Source: Schizochytrium sp. TIO01
Taxonomy: Eukaryota; Sar; Bigyra; Thraustochytrida; Thraustochytriidae
Direction of reading: 5' to 3'
Assembly (NCBI GenBank): GCA_004764695.1
Contig: SMSO01000008.1
Location: 657,001 to 721,000 of the forward strand
Length of the DNA stretch: 64,000 nucleotides
Within the stretch, counting starts at the first letter, position 1; each line of letters opens with the position of its first letter. A model generated the notes under the pieces. The model saw only the letters and a program-made list of their open reading frames with translations. It ran no database searches and was not told the DNA's origin. The translations under genes were made by a program, and so were the position numbers. Shown piece by piece: positions 20,762 through 31,283 of this stretch.

Positions 20762-23700
20762 TTACCGAGCAAGGTTATTGGCAATAAACACAGTCGCGCC
20801 AGCAAGCCCAAGCATATTGGCGAATGGTACATACTGAAGCATTTCAGGTGTGGACATAACATATGCATAGACTGAAACACAAAGAAGTAGAATACCAATG
20901 TTCTGCCATGGGATTGGCTCAGTGTCAAAACGTTGTGCGTCATCGCGTTCCTTTTGCTCTTTTCTTATCTCCTCGTCACTACGCATGACGAGGCGCAATA
21001 GCTCAGTCGGGTCGGTTTCGTCTGTCAACAAACCCTTCTCCGTTACAATTGTACGAAATTGACTTGCTGCTCTTGCCAGCCGTAGCACGTCGTGATTGAT
21101 ATCCGCTCTCTCAGATTGGAGTTTCAAGAAAGCTTTTGTTTGAGCAAGTGTAGCGAGATTCTTCACAACAAAATGAAGTGCACGGTAGCGAAGGTTTTGA
21201 CAGTTCAGCTCGCAGGCTAAACGTAAAGCTTGCACAGCGTTCGACTCATTCAGTACCAACGCATCCTCGCACATGTGTTTCATAATGTCTAAACCATACG
21301 TAGAAGCAGCTGTAAGATCTTCGAACAAAAGGCCATCGTTTCCAGATAAATCGCTAAGCTTCCCAGTATACAAAAAGCTTATCAATCGTAGCAAAATGCT
21401 CTGAGATTCCGGCATTTTCAAACGCAGCACCTCATAGCTGTCTTCTTCATTCGATTCCTCATCCCCGTCCTCATGAACGCCTCGCTTATCTGAGCTGGTC
21501 AGCTCATGTCGCAGAGCACGTAACCTTTCTGCAAAATACAATGAATTAGCAGTCAAAATGATATTATGTGCATGGATCCTCTTACCGTCTGCGCAAATTA
21601 TCTCAACATCAGCCCAATGCGGTTCATTTACCACGCTAGAGAGGTCGTCTGCAAACCGGGAGGCTAGTGCCTCAGGTTTCTCGATTGCCTTTTCCATGAT
21701 ATCTGATTCTGTAGCTTGGCTTCGAGCACAAATAGCTTCTAGTCGCCCAAGCTCAAAGTCAGAGGCAACTCGACAAACCTCCTCTGCAAGAGTTCCCATG
21801 GGGTCGAGTGTTTCAAACAGATTGTCTCCATAAATGTACTCTAGAACCACTGCCGCAGCGTCAGGGCTAACATCGGTCCACTCAATCTCAATCACCTCTA
21901 CATCACCGCGAAATTCCTCCTCGAGCTCAATCATGCGACGAACAACAGGGCTTCTAGCTGAAAGTATTACACGGTGAGCACGCAAACGCACACCTTCTAC
22001 TATGATCTCCACGTCGCATGGGATGCCTCCGTCGCGTGCTCTTCTAAGGGCCTCTGCACAGCGAGAACCACTTGTTACTACACTGGTATGGTAATGCCCG
22101 CATGCAAAAGACTCAACATACGCATCGCGTACAAGCGGATCGATGGCCAAACGAGGGTGAGCAACACCTTCTGCTGTTTCCACACACGGAGGTTGGCCCC
22201 AAACGAAAATTTCGCCGGTAGTGGTGATTGCAGCAGTATGATGAGTTCCAGCTGAGATTTGACGAACTTTGATATCCGCCAGGTGAGGAACTAGTCTAGG
22301 CCAACGCCAGGGCTGTCCATCTCTAGTACCCTTTGTAGCGCTCGCATTTTCCCAAGATGGGTCTTCACGTTGAACTGGAACGGTCTGCCCGGCAGTGGTA
22401 AATACGTCTCCCTCCCCAGTAACGAAAGAGCCCTTCACACGAACAGACCAATTGGTCAAAGCTTCGCCCATACCAAGAGCAGGAGATCCAAAATCACCCC
22501 AGGTAAAGAGTTGACCAGACCTGGAGATTGCCGCGCCATGATTAGGCCCACAAGTTATGTGACGAATAGCAGGTAGAGGTTCTTCACTATTTTCGTCAGA
22601 AAGAGCATGTTGAACATGAACTGGCTCAAGACTATTCCTCAGGTCACCGATTCCAAGCTGGCCATGAGATCCTCGGCCCCATGCATACACGGCACCATTT
22701 GAGTCCACAGCAAGTGCGTGCGCATCTCCGCAAGCAATCTCCATAATTGTTGCTCCCTCAAGTGCACCTTTGATTTCTTTTGGTTTGACACGAAAACGTT
22801 GAACGCCAGCATCTGACTTCTGTCGTCGTCGCCCAAACGTTCTCGCAGATTCACGTACTTCAGGTTTACCCAGACCGAGTCGACCATGCTGCCAGATACC
22901 CCATGAGAAGACTCGACCGGTGCATCCCAGCGCCAACGTAAATCCGCCGCCACATGCAACTGCATCGATAAGCTCTCCTTGGAAATCAGATTCAGGGATC
23001 TGACTTGGCGAATTCCGCGTTCTAGTATTACCAAGGCCAAGAGCGCTCCCAAGACCCCAAGAAAACACAGTTCCTTCTTTGCTAACGCAGACAGAATGTG
23101 AGCCTGCAAGATCCCCTCCTGCTCCAACATCAACGGCCAAAACAGGGTCTTCGCGCTCGCACAAATTTGATACCATACGCGGATATGGGCAATCTTCGGT
23201 ATCTCCGTGTCCCAAAGCACCATCTGCGCCGCTTCCCCATGTGTAAACAAGACCCATATCAGAAAGTGCCACACAGTGATGCAATGATGCAGATATCTTC
23301 GACATTCGGGAGAGTTCGATTACGCTGTAAAGAGGTACAGACATTGGTGATACGTATGCTCTATTTTCCGAAGAACCGATACCAAGAACCCCGCGTTCAT
23401 TGAGACCCCATGAGTAGATGTCTACTTGACTTGCATATCGTTTCCCTTCGCGAACTGCGAGACGTGGAATACTCTTTCGCATAAACATTTCTGCAACGCC
23501 ATCTTCAGATTCCTGAAGAGATCCACTCTCATGTACCCCCTTTTCTTCCCAAGGTTCAGTTGTCTCAGGCCTAACCTCAGATGTAGAAGATGATAGGGGT
23601 CTAATAGGTTTATTTTCAGCGACTGCGCTAAGAAGAACCACAAAAGGTTGTCCAGCTGCAATCCTTTCTACTGTATTTTCACAAAAGAGACACACTTTGA

Positions 23701-24802
23701 TATTGATGGAACCTCCTGTGCTATCCCGCAATCTTACGAACCCCTGACCTGTGACGGTAATACCCGTACTCCAAACATTGAGATGACGAAATAGCTTCGT
23801 TCGAGCTGTTACTTTGATGTCACCTGCCTTTTGGGCCAACTCCCAGGCCTTAGCTGGACGCTCTTCAGCATCTTCAATGTCCAAAAGGTCACGCGACATT
23901 GATTCAACCACAAACCCATCTGGGAAGTATTCTTCCGTTTCTGACTTGAAGAGGTCTCCAACAAGTAAGATTTGTCGCACTACATTGCGTAGAGCTACTT
24001 CAAGGGTTGATGACTTACAGAATTTCTCACCACCCTCGTATTGGATGTACTCATCGCATGCTAAGAGATCCCCCATAGTTGCATGTGTCAATGTTTTGAT
24101 GTTCACAGCCCGTACAGAGGCACTTTCTCCAACTCTTATATTGTGCGCTCGCCCCATTAAAGTGATGACTCGTTTAGTTGCCAAATCGACGTTGTCCAGA
24201 AGATCTAATGGCTGCGTACCGATTTGAATTTGAGGGATCCATCGAAAACATTGTGCCTTATCCAGCAATGTGGCGACATCATTTACATCTAAACAGGCTT
24301 GAAATGCTTCAGGATGATGCAAAACTGGAGTAGAGATGGAGACACTCTGGTTAATAAGCCCATCCAGGTGAGAACGAAGTGCATGCATCGTCTCTAGAAA
24401 GTCTTTTGATTCTCTTACTGGTACAGGATCATTCATATTGATTCGCTTCTGTGCCAAGGTTGGATCATACCATGACTTCGTGGCCAGATCTTGGAACGCA
24501 AAGTTTTCAGCCACAGATACATTCTCTGAACGAGCATCTTCGTAACGATAAATATCAAAGTCAAAATCGTCATCGTCGTTGCCCTTACCAACCTCACCAG
24601 TCAAGGCCGGCCCATCCAAATCTTCTTTCACCTCAGGATACTCTTCTCGGGGTCTACGCCGATCCGTGTTCTCCGAATTCTCGAGCATATCTGGAACTTT
24701 CGTTGATCTCAAGACCTTTTCTTCAATTGTTTTGACCCTTTGCTTTACACTTGGTGAGTCGAGTGCGTCAATCCTCGCATTCTCCTCGAAGGTATTGCTC
24801 AT
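20762..24802 (-). CDS. RCC1-repeat, double-BTB protein with C-terminal membrane anchor
   Basis: A single-exon gene of 1346 residues. Residues 1-100 are acidic and disordered. Residues ~115-400 are an unrecognised conserved-looking region. Residues ~460-915 hold about seven RCC1 propeller blades (repeated YxWGxxxxGxLGxG signatures, e.g. GLVYTWGSGADGALGHGD and AVYAWGRGSHGQLGIGD). BTB/POZ 1 starts near 928 (CDVEIIVEGVRLRAHRVIL), and BTB 2 starts near 1062 (ADVEIICADGKRIHAHNIIL). The last ~45 residues carry one or two hydrophobic segments that would anchor the protein to a membrane. RCC1-BTB-BTB order resembles IBtk-like proteins, which act as cullin-3 adaptors, but no ankyrin repeats are visible here. 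Role as a membrane-bound ubiquitin-ligase adaptor is inference. Confidence 0.82.
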   Translation of the reverse strand: MSNTFEENARIDALDSPSVKQRVKTIEEKVLRSTKVPDMLENSENTDRRRPREEYPEVKEDLDGPALTGEVGKGNDDDDFDFDIYRYEDARSENVSVAENFAFQDLATKSWYDPTLAQKRINMNDPVPVRESKDFLETMHALRSHLDGLINQSVSISTPVLHHPEAFQACLDVNDVATLLDKAQCFRWIPQIQIGTQPLDLLDNVDLATKRVITLMGRAHNIRVGESASVRAVNIKTLTHATMGDLLACDEYIQYEGGEKFCKSSTLEVALRNVVRQILLVGDLFKSETEEYFPDGFVVESMSRDLLDIEDAEERPAKAWELAQKAGDIKVTARTKLFRHLNVWSTGITVTGQGFVRLRDSTGGSINIKVCLFCENTVERIAAGQPFVVLLSAVAENKPIRPLSSSTSEVRPETTEPWEEKGVHESGSLQESEDGVAEMFMRKSIPRLAVREGKRYASQVDIYSWGLNERGVLGIGSSENRAYVSPMSVPLYSVIELSRMSKISASLHHCVALSDMGLVYTWGSGADGALGHGDTEDCPYPRMVSNLCEREDPVLAVDVGAGGDLAGSHSVCVSKEGTVFSWGLGSALGLGNTRTRNSPSQIPESDFQGELIDAVACGGGFTLALGCTGRVFSWGIWQHGRLGLGKPEVRESARTFGRRRQKSDAGVQRFRVKPKEIKGALEGATIMEIACGDAHALAVDSNGAVYAWGRGSHGQLGIGDLRNSLEPVHVQHALSDENSEEPLPAIRHITCGPNHGAAISRSGQLFTWGDFGSPALGMGEALTNWSVRVKGSFVTGEGDVFTTAGQTVPVQREDPSWENASATKGTRDGQPWRWPRLVPHLADIKVRQISAGTHHTAAITTTGEIFVWGQPPCVETAEGVAHPRLAIDPLVRDAYVESFACGHYHTSVVTSGSRCAEALRRARDGGIPCDVEIIVEGVRLRAHRVILSARSPVVRRMIELEEEFRGDVEVIEIEWTDVSPDAAAVVLEYIYGDNLFETLDPMGTLAEEVCRVASDFELGRLEAICARSQATESDIMEKAIEKPEALASRFADDLSSVVNEPHWADVEIICADGKRIHAHNIILTANSLYFAERLRALRHELTSSDKRGVHEDGDEESNEEDSYEVLRLKMPESQSILLRLISFLYTGKLSDLSGNDGLLFEDLTAASTYGLDIMKHMCEDALVLNESNAVQALRLACELNCQNLRYRALHFVVKNLATLAQTKAFLKLQSERADINHDVLRLARAASQFRTIVTEKGLLTDETDPTELLRLVMRSDEEIRKEQKERDDAQRFDTEPIPWQNIGILLLCVSVYAYVMSTPEMLQYVPFANMLGLAGATVFIANNLAR

Positions 24803-25608
24803 GATTCACAGTAAAATGCTCCTAAGCTTCTCAATCTTTTGCAAGTTCCTACGGAGTTTCCTTCTTTGAGACGCTTGATATGCACAGTTTGTCTGAAGCC
24901 TTTCCACTCAGATCTCACAACGTCAGAATACGTCCTCTAACGAGGAACCTTTGTAAAGTAAACACAAGGCTCCTTCCAAAGCAGACGGGATGGGCCAAAC
25001 CTTCTTCCGCCGTTGACCCCGTCGCTGCAAGCAGGTTCGCCCAACCCAAGGCTCCTGACAATTAATTTCAGCAGGTCCTGCCCAGTTCTCCAGCTTTACC
25101 CGCTGCGTTTGCTCGCCCTGCACCCAGTGGCACGGGTTTGCGAGTAGTCTTGGGCTCGAAGACGAGGCCAGATGACTCGAAACAAATGACTCGATTAAAG
25201 TTTCTCTTTCTTTTTACATATGACAAAAAGCAAAACTTTCAACTTAAAGAGGGATGAAAAGATAAAGAAGAGAGAGAGGTCTTTCATTGATTGACCTATG
25301 TCTCATACTAAGTAGGTAGTAGGTAGCACGTACCTACTGTTATGTATGTATGCCGTTAGGGAGGGTGCCAGGTGCGTTTCGCAACGAAAGATCCCAATAA
25401 TGAGTACCGGTACCATTTGCACGTTGAGTTGGGCCTGTGCAGGAAGAGCACCTAGATGAAAACTCGGTCATGACAAGAGCTACAAATTGAAGACACTCGG
25501 GAGAGGACTGTGACTCCAGGGAGCTTGTCAATTTATTTTGAAGGATTGCAAAGTAGAAGCTTAACTCTGCGGGTTGTGGGGGTGAATACACGATAGAGCT
25601 TAACCGAA
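24803..25608. other. Divergent promoter region, RCC1-BTB / IFT43
   Basis: About 800 bp between two divergently transcribed starts. It contains the compound motif AGTAGGTAGTAGGTAGCACG with an inverted TACCTACT at 25311-25338, about 270 bp upstream of the IFT43 ATG. No gene is seen. Confidence 0.5.
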
Positions 25609-26388
25609 ATGGCAGACGACGATCACTGGGGAGCCCTCCAAGAGGATGCAGAACGACTTGGAGAACGCGCAGACGAAGTTGAAGCGCCACAAGGAAGACT
25701 TGGGTTTGAGGAGAAGTTTGAAGGCAAACATGGCGACCAGGATGATGGAGACATCGACCCCAGCAGCGAACATGATGGACCTGTAGCAAATCCCCCGGTT
25801 CGGAAAGCAGCAGGATGGGGAGATGAAGCTGCACCTTCTGAAGGCAAAGCTGGTGAAGATGATCAGTCTGAGGCTGCCAAAAAGTCGAAGCGGAAGTCAG
25901 CAGCGCGTGATGGCTTTATGATGGATATCGAAACCACAAGCCCGACCGACGAGAAGGAGGCAAGCAAGAACAAGCACTTTGCTGTGGATGACGATGCCAG
26001 TGGGAGTATCATGGTGATTCCTGACCTTGATGAAGACCAGGAAGAAGATCTTCAGCTCAAGGTTGCTGAAGCCCCAGCAAATGTTCGCACTGTACAAACC
26101 CTGCGTGAGCTTGATCGGCAAATCCATGGACTTCAAATCACTAATGCAAACCTCGATGATAATCAGAGACTTGACTTGAGCATCTTGTCTCGCGTTTTAG
26201 TTCCTCGCGAAAAACTTGAGGAGCCTGATGAGCCTTGGGACTTTGATAAACTGCTCGAGCACGTCTCACAGGAGATGACTCGGCAACGTGAATCGAATGA
26301 AGCCTTTGAGCGATCCCATGCAGAGACAGCTTCTGCTGGCAATACTCAAGTACCAACACCTATTATTGCCACTGGTTCGTCTCCTTGA
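25609..26388 (+). CDS. IFT43: Intraflagellar transport protein 43 (IFT-A complex)
   Basis: Single exon, 259 residues. IFT43 is a small subunit of the IFT-A complex that drives retrograde transport in cilia. The N-terminal ~110 residues are acidic and disordered. The conserved C-terminal core, residues ~140-235, begins with IMVIPDLDEDQEEDLQLKVA and contains TLRELDRQIHGL, LDLSILSRVLVPREKLEEPD and PWDFDKLLEHVSQEM. These match the family pattern of a 'PDLEE' acidic stretch, an 'LxxLxxVLxP' helix and a final 'xWDxDxLFxxV' segment. Presence of this gene implies the organism builds a flagellum at some stage. Confidence 0.85.
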   Translation: MADDDHWGALQEDAERLGERADEVEAPQGRLGFEEKFEGKHGDQDDGDIDPSSEHDGPVANPPVRKAAGWGDEAAPSEGKAGEDDQSEAAKKSKRKSAARDGFMMDIETTSPTDEKEASKNKHFAVDDDASGSIMVIPDLDEDQEEDLQLKVAEAPANVRTVQTLRELDRQIHGLQITNANLDDNQRLDLSILSRVLVPREKLEEPDEPWDFDKLLEHVSQEMTRQRESNEAFERSHAETASAGNTQVPTPIIATGSSP

Positions 26389-28177
26389 ATATTCTATTGT
26401 GTAACTTGACGATCATATATTTCTGTTAACTTCGTTATTTTGAATAACAATCAGGAAACAAACGTTTAGAACTCCTCTCTTGTAAGGTTGCGTAACCTTG
26501 AGATTTTGTTTCTAATGTTGTAGCTTAGGTGGTAGTTTACTGAGAGAAGCAACATGAATACGAAGGAAACATTATCCAATTCAGCACTAGACTCTTTTTG
26601 ATGCCTGCTTCAACACTTTAGATCAATGTTCCTGACTTACACGAAGGATACCTACCCTTTCTGTGGACTATTGGTAATGGTGAGAAAGAAACTCTGTACA
26701 AGTGTTAGGTCGGTTCAACATGATGTGCAGATTGTAAAGCTCATATCTATAATCTAGCTAAGTGTAATTCATGAGATCTACATTAAAATATATGGAACAG
26801 GTTAAGCAATCAGTGTGCGAGAATCAATAGAACTAGCAACTCTTGACATTTCAGAGAACAAAATTGTTAAGAAGCATTGAAGTGAGTGATCATAAGTCGT
26901 GAAGTGATATCGATTTAATTAAATACATAAGTAATCTGCGTAGTAGATACATAAGAAGAGGAGAGAAAAGAGAATGAATACGAACCTATAGAAGATTGAA
27001 GGGCATGGCCAAATTTATAGCCTTTTTGCATCTACGGTGGATTTATTTCGAAGATGAGTACCCAAACCGCGTCCATCACACGGTATAAGTCACCTTTTAG
27101 TCGATGTGAGCTGAAATTTAATCATTGTATGGAATAAACGGCGAAAAGAAGATTGAACGCTGCTCCCTAAGCATGTTGCACTCCCTGCATATGATAAATA
27201 TTTGAAGCAGAGATATTTAAATCCCTGAACGTTTTGTTTCAGGACTTGAAACTTTGAAATAGCTTGTCAAGTTATGTCTTGATAGATGATTGGCCAAAGT
27301 TAGAGTTCGCTCAAAGCATTAGCAGTGAGAGATGAGGCTGCTGCGTTTTACCAAATCATCAAAATTGCTATAAGCGTAACAAAATAATCACGCATGATCC
27401 AGCTCACATGGTAATTGATATGCTTGTAGCTCTAAATATGACAAAGAGTTTCAATTTGGTTGAAGCCTCATCCGACAAAGCCATGTCGAGGCTCATAAAG
27501 ATTTGCGCACAAGGCGTTGAAAGGGCACATATTGGCCTTTCAATTTACTAAATCTGCAAAATTTAAAGGCAAATATAGTATATAATGTATATAGGGCTGT
27601 CACAACGCAAACCTTTATCGTTTGGAGTCACAGAAATCGACTAGTTACCTTCTTTGAGTCAATACATGTGGCTTTGTTTCATAATTTTTGCCAATTCTTC
27701 CGCTGCCATTTCGTTAAACCCTCAAATTCTGGCATAGACTTGCGCTACATTTTCTTGTGGTATTCCTAGCCTCTTTAATCCAATATCCATAAAGTGTCTA
27801 TCGCATGAGCGCTTACCTCGCGCGCGTCAAATCCGCGCGACCTTTGCACGGGTCACGGAAAAGATAGACAAGATAATCAAACTCAATGAGAGAGAGAGAG
27901 AGAGAGAAATACAATAAAATAAAACAAATAACTCATAGTAAGCGTACTATTCTACAGTGAGGATTAAAGCTATAAATAGATTGGGAAAAGAGAAGAATAG
28001 AGAAATAAATGAGTGAAATGAATGATAGAGTGAATACCATGGATAGAGAAAAATAAATGAGGAAGAGCAAAGCCCAATCAAACCCAAGTTCGCGCTCCGT
28101 TGGCGCCCTTCAGGCTCTTTGGCGGCTTCGGGAACGTCCGGAATCTAAGTCCCGGGACCCCGCGAGCTTGCAGCGCC
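26389..28177. other. AT-rich intergenic region, no gene
   Basis: About 1.8 kb with no coding-like frame on either strand. Contains a (GA)n run at 27887-27908. The right end presumably holds the CstF-77 promoter; an upstream in-frame TTG at 28100 is not used as a start. Confidence 0.55.
27887..27908. repeat. (GA)n dinucleotide repeat
   Basis: About eleven GA units. Confidence 0.9.
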
Positions 28178-30436
28178 ATGGTGAAGCGCAAGGCTGGCGC
28201 CCCCGTCGAAGACGAGGCTGACGACGACCTTCATGAGGATGGCACGGTCAGCAACAGCGCTGACAACGACAAGAACAACGACAGCAACGACGATTCCACA
28301 AAAGCTGAGTCATCTTCAAAAAAGCGTCGCACAAATTCGGAAAGTGATGCAGCTGTTGTGAAAAAGGAGGATGTGGAGGCCGTCAGCTCTGGCATGCCTG
28401 GCCTTGAGGAGAATGTGCCAGAGGATCTCGCTGAGCCTGATGCCGTGTTGAAGGGAAAGGATAGCGAGATGGCTTCGTGGGTAGCTCTTGCAAAGGATGC
28501 CGAGAAGGCTTCGACTATTGAGGAAGCCCGGTCCATGTATGAGACACTGTTGAAGAGGTTTCCACTGTCTGAAAAGTACTGGCTATTGTACGCTCAGCGC
28601 GAGCTAAAACTGCAAAACTATGCGCAAGTGGAGTGGATTCTCAAGCGCACGCTGCTCTCGCTCGGTAGCGTGAAACTATGGCAGTTCTACCTCTCTTATC
28701 TGCTGGAGCGGAAGCTCGGAGAGGGCTCTGAGGCAGCTCAGAGTGCTGCAAAGGAAAAGGAGGTACGAAAGCAGATAGAGCAGGCTTTCGAATTTGCTCT
28801 GAAAAGCATTGGATTCGCATTTGAGTCCGGCGTGATCTGGGTAGAGTACATTGAGTTTCTGAAGACTCAGAAGTGTGACTCGCAGTTTGATCTTCAGGTC
28901 AGAGATAAAGCTGTTCGTGGAGCATATCACCGCGCGGTCACAAGGCCCGTGGACCAGATGGAGGCCCTCTTCAGGGATCTTGAAAGCCCTGCAGATGTGC
29001 AGCAAGACCACATGAAGGCGAAGACAGTTTACCTTGAGCGGAAGAACCTTATGCAAGCGGTTGCTACGGCCATGGGAACAGTAACGGCTGCAGCTGGAGG
29101 TGCTGCTGCTGCTGCCGCAACTGCATCGATCAGCAGCGTGGCAAATAGCGGTTTGCCTGAAGTCCCTCGTGGCGATCAGCGTGAAGCAAAACGTCTAGCC
29201 AAATGGAGAGCACTCATTGCTTATGAGCGAAGAAACCCTGAACGTGTCTCTGATACTGCCCTCAAGTACCGTGTGAGATATACCTTCAATCGTGCTCTTG
29301 CCTCGTTGTACTTTTACCCTGAGTTGTGGCACGAGTTTGCTCAGTATGAGCTCGACACAAACGACGCGATCTCTGCAAGAATTGTTCTGGAGCGTGCTTT
29401 GGAGGCAATGCCAGATTCTGTGCTCCTTCATTTGGTTCTTGCAGATACGCTTGAGGCCCACTCCCGCGTCGCTGATGCACGAGCTGTATATCAACATTTG
29501 GAGGAGAAGCTCCCTACTTCGATGGTGTTTATCCAGTCCCAGCTCTTTGAGCGTCGTTGTGGTGGTATCGTGCCCGCCCGAGCGGTATTTAAGCGTGCGC
29601 GTGCATCTCCAGTATGTGATAGTGCTGTTTTCACTGCCGCGGCTTTGCTGGAATTTCATAACAACAAAGAGCCCGAGATTGCGCGCCGGATCTTCGAAAT
29701 GGGCGTCCGCCGTTACCCACGCAATGTGGCATTTGTCTTAGACTATGTGCGTTTTCTGGAGCATTTGAACAAGGACAATGATATCGTAACTCTATTCGAG
29801 CGTGTGCTTGACAAACTGGAACCACGTGAGGCTTTTCAGATCTGGGAGCGTTATCGTGAATTTGCTGCACGTTTTACTTTTGGTGGTGGAAACCTTAAAC
29901 TTCTCACTAAGATTGAAGAACGTTTTGCTGCTGCTTTCCCAAGTCAAGAATTTCTTCGTGGTTTAGCTGGTGTGACTCATCGCTATGCGTACCTTGGAAA
30001 CCTTCCATCTGGGGCTTCGGATATTGCATTCTTGAAGCGCGCCCGTCCTCTCAGTCTTGGACCCCATGCTCGTGCAAGTGGAGCTTACACTGTCTCTACG
30101 CAGGCTTCGGACGCTGCCTCTGGGGCAGGCATTTTGACTCTGGGTAGTTTGGCTGGTGCCAGTGGTGGTGCTAACTCGGCATCCGCGATCGATGGGCTCG
30201 ATGCAGACACAACCCCCCTTATCCGAAAACTTGATAGCTTTCTGCCAAAGACTTTGGGACCTGATGTGGAGCCTTTCTCAGTTACTTATATTATCAATAA
30301 GATTCAAGCTTCTCGTCTGCCCAAACGAAGCTTCTTTGCTCCCAAGAAGCAACGGCGGATTGCCATTGATGGAACTGACTTTGAGGCTACTGACCTGTAT
30401 AAGAAGCGTCGTAACGTATCTAACAAGACTGCATAA
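28178..30436 (+). CDS. CstF-77 / Rna14-like mRNA 3'-end processing factor
   Basis: Single exon, 752 residues from the ATG in a GCCATGG context. CstF-77 (yeast Rna14) is the HAT-repeat scaffold that dimerises and links the cleavage stimulation factor to the polyadenylation machinery in the nucleus. Residues 1-75 are acidic/basic and disordered, with a KKRR-type nuclear signal. Residues ~105-620 carry about eleven HAT repeats, with signatures such as SEKYWLLYAQRELK, WVEYIEFLK, VLDYVRFLEHLNKDN and FERVLDKLEPREAFQIWERY. A short Ala/Gly insertion (near residue 300) sits between repeats. The C-terminal stretch, with PFSVTYIINKIQASRLPKR, ends in a basic tail. Animal proteins are about 720 residues, so the length fits. 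Confidence 0.87.
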   Translation: MVKRKAGAPVEDEADDDLHEDGTVSNSADNDKNNDSNDDSTKAESSSKKRRTNSESDAAVVKKEDVEAVSSGMPGLEENVPEDLAEPDAVLKGKDSEMASWVALAKDAEKASTIEEARSMYETLLKRFPLSEKYWLLYAQRELKLQNYAQVEWILKRTLLSLGSVKLWQFYLSYLLERKLGEGSEAAQSAAKEKEVRKQIEQAFEFALKSIGFAFESGVIWVEYIEFLKTQKCDSQFDLQVRDKAVRGAYHRAVTRPVDQMEALFRDLESPADVQQDHMKAKTVYLERKNLMQAVATAMGTVTAAAGGAAAAAATASISSVANSGLPEVPRGDQREAKRLAKWRALIAYERRNPERVSDTALKYRVRYTFNRALASLYFYPELWHEFAQYELDTNDAISARIVLERALEAMPDSVLLHLVLADTLEAHSRVADARAVYQHLEEKLPTSMVFIQSQLFERRCGGIVPARAVFKRARASPVCDSAVFTAAALLEFHNNKEPEIARRIFEMGVRRYPRNVAFVLDYVRFLEHLNKDNDIVTLFERVLDKLEPREAFQIWERYREFAARFTFGGGNLKLLTKIEERFAAAFPSQEFLRGLAGVTHRYAYLGNLPSGASDIAFLKRARPLSLGPHARASGAYTVSTQASDAASGAGILTLGSLAGASGGANSASAIDGLDADTTPLIRKLDSFLPKTLGPDVEPFSVTYIINKIQASRLPKRSFFAPKKQRRIAIDGTDFEATDLYKKRRNVSNKTA

Positions 30437-31283
30437 GTGGACTCTCGAAAGGCGCTGTACGTGTTCTTTTCGCTATTACTGTCTAACGCTCCTACCGGCC
30501 CATATTTCCACTCATCTAGTCATTCAACTGGCTCGTTGATCTTTTCTTGCTATCTAAGGATTCCCGTTAATTCATACATCACCTTCTTATAAGAGAAATA
30601 ACAGACGAATAAATTCAACAAACAACCATTTCTTAAATCATCAGTAAAACTTTTTTCTACTTCATCTAGTATCTGTTATCCTTTTTAGGTCTTGACGCTT
30701 ATCTGTGACAGAAACTGAGTTCAAATAACTGTTCACAATGTCCCTCCCTCTTCATTATCTGAAATAGTCGAAACCCGCTACCTTTTGAACAACCTAGTTG
30801 TCTCTTAAATTTCATGAAATAAAAGACAAGTTGTCTTAGACCTTGCACATGAGTATACATACATTCTTATAAAGAATAAACTGAAACATAAAGCAAACAA
30901 AGTTATTTCATATTATGGTGACTTGGTCCGTATACAAAAAAAACATGCACATTTTTCTTTATATATGAGTGACCTTGTGGGTTCTGATCAGCATTGGTCT
31001 TGCACGGGTTCATAAACCGCCCATGTTACATATGACATGCAAAGACATGGATGAATCTTTCAAAGAAAAATTAACCATCATGGACATACTATATATTTCT
31101 TCTTCCAAAGAGAGAGAGAGAGAGACTCTTTTTTGAGATCTTAGTAGGCTGATAGATGAGCGGGTCGCCTGTTCTTTCATGTTACCTACTCTGTTATGAC
31201 CTGTTGTGACAATGCAGCAGCGAAATTAGACAGAGGCAGAAGTTTGTGACATGTTAAATACCGTGCGCGAATGAAAATAAGAT
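30437..31283. other. Convergent 3' region, CstF-77 / propeller protein
   Basis: AT-rich 3' flanks of two convergent genes; an AATAAA at about 30608 could serve CstF-77. A short (GA)n run lies near 31110. No gene seen. Confidence 0.5.

Noticed and set aside
26389-28177. Possible hidden gene in the IFT43/CstF-77 spacer
   Set aside because: Both strands are dense in stops and AT-rich with no coding-like stretch.
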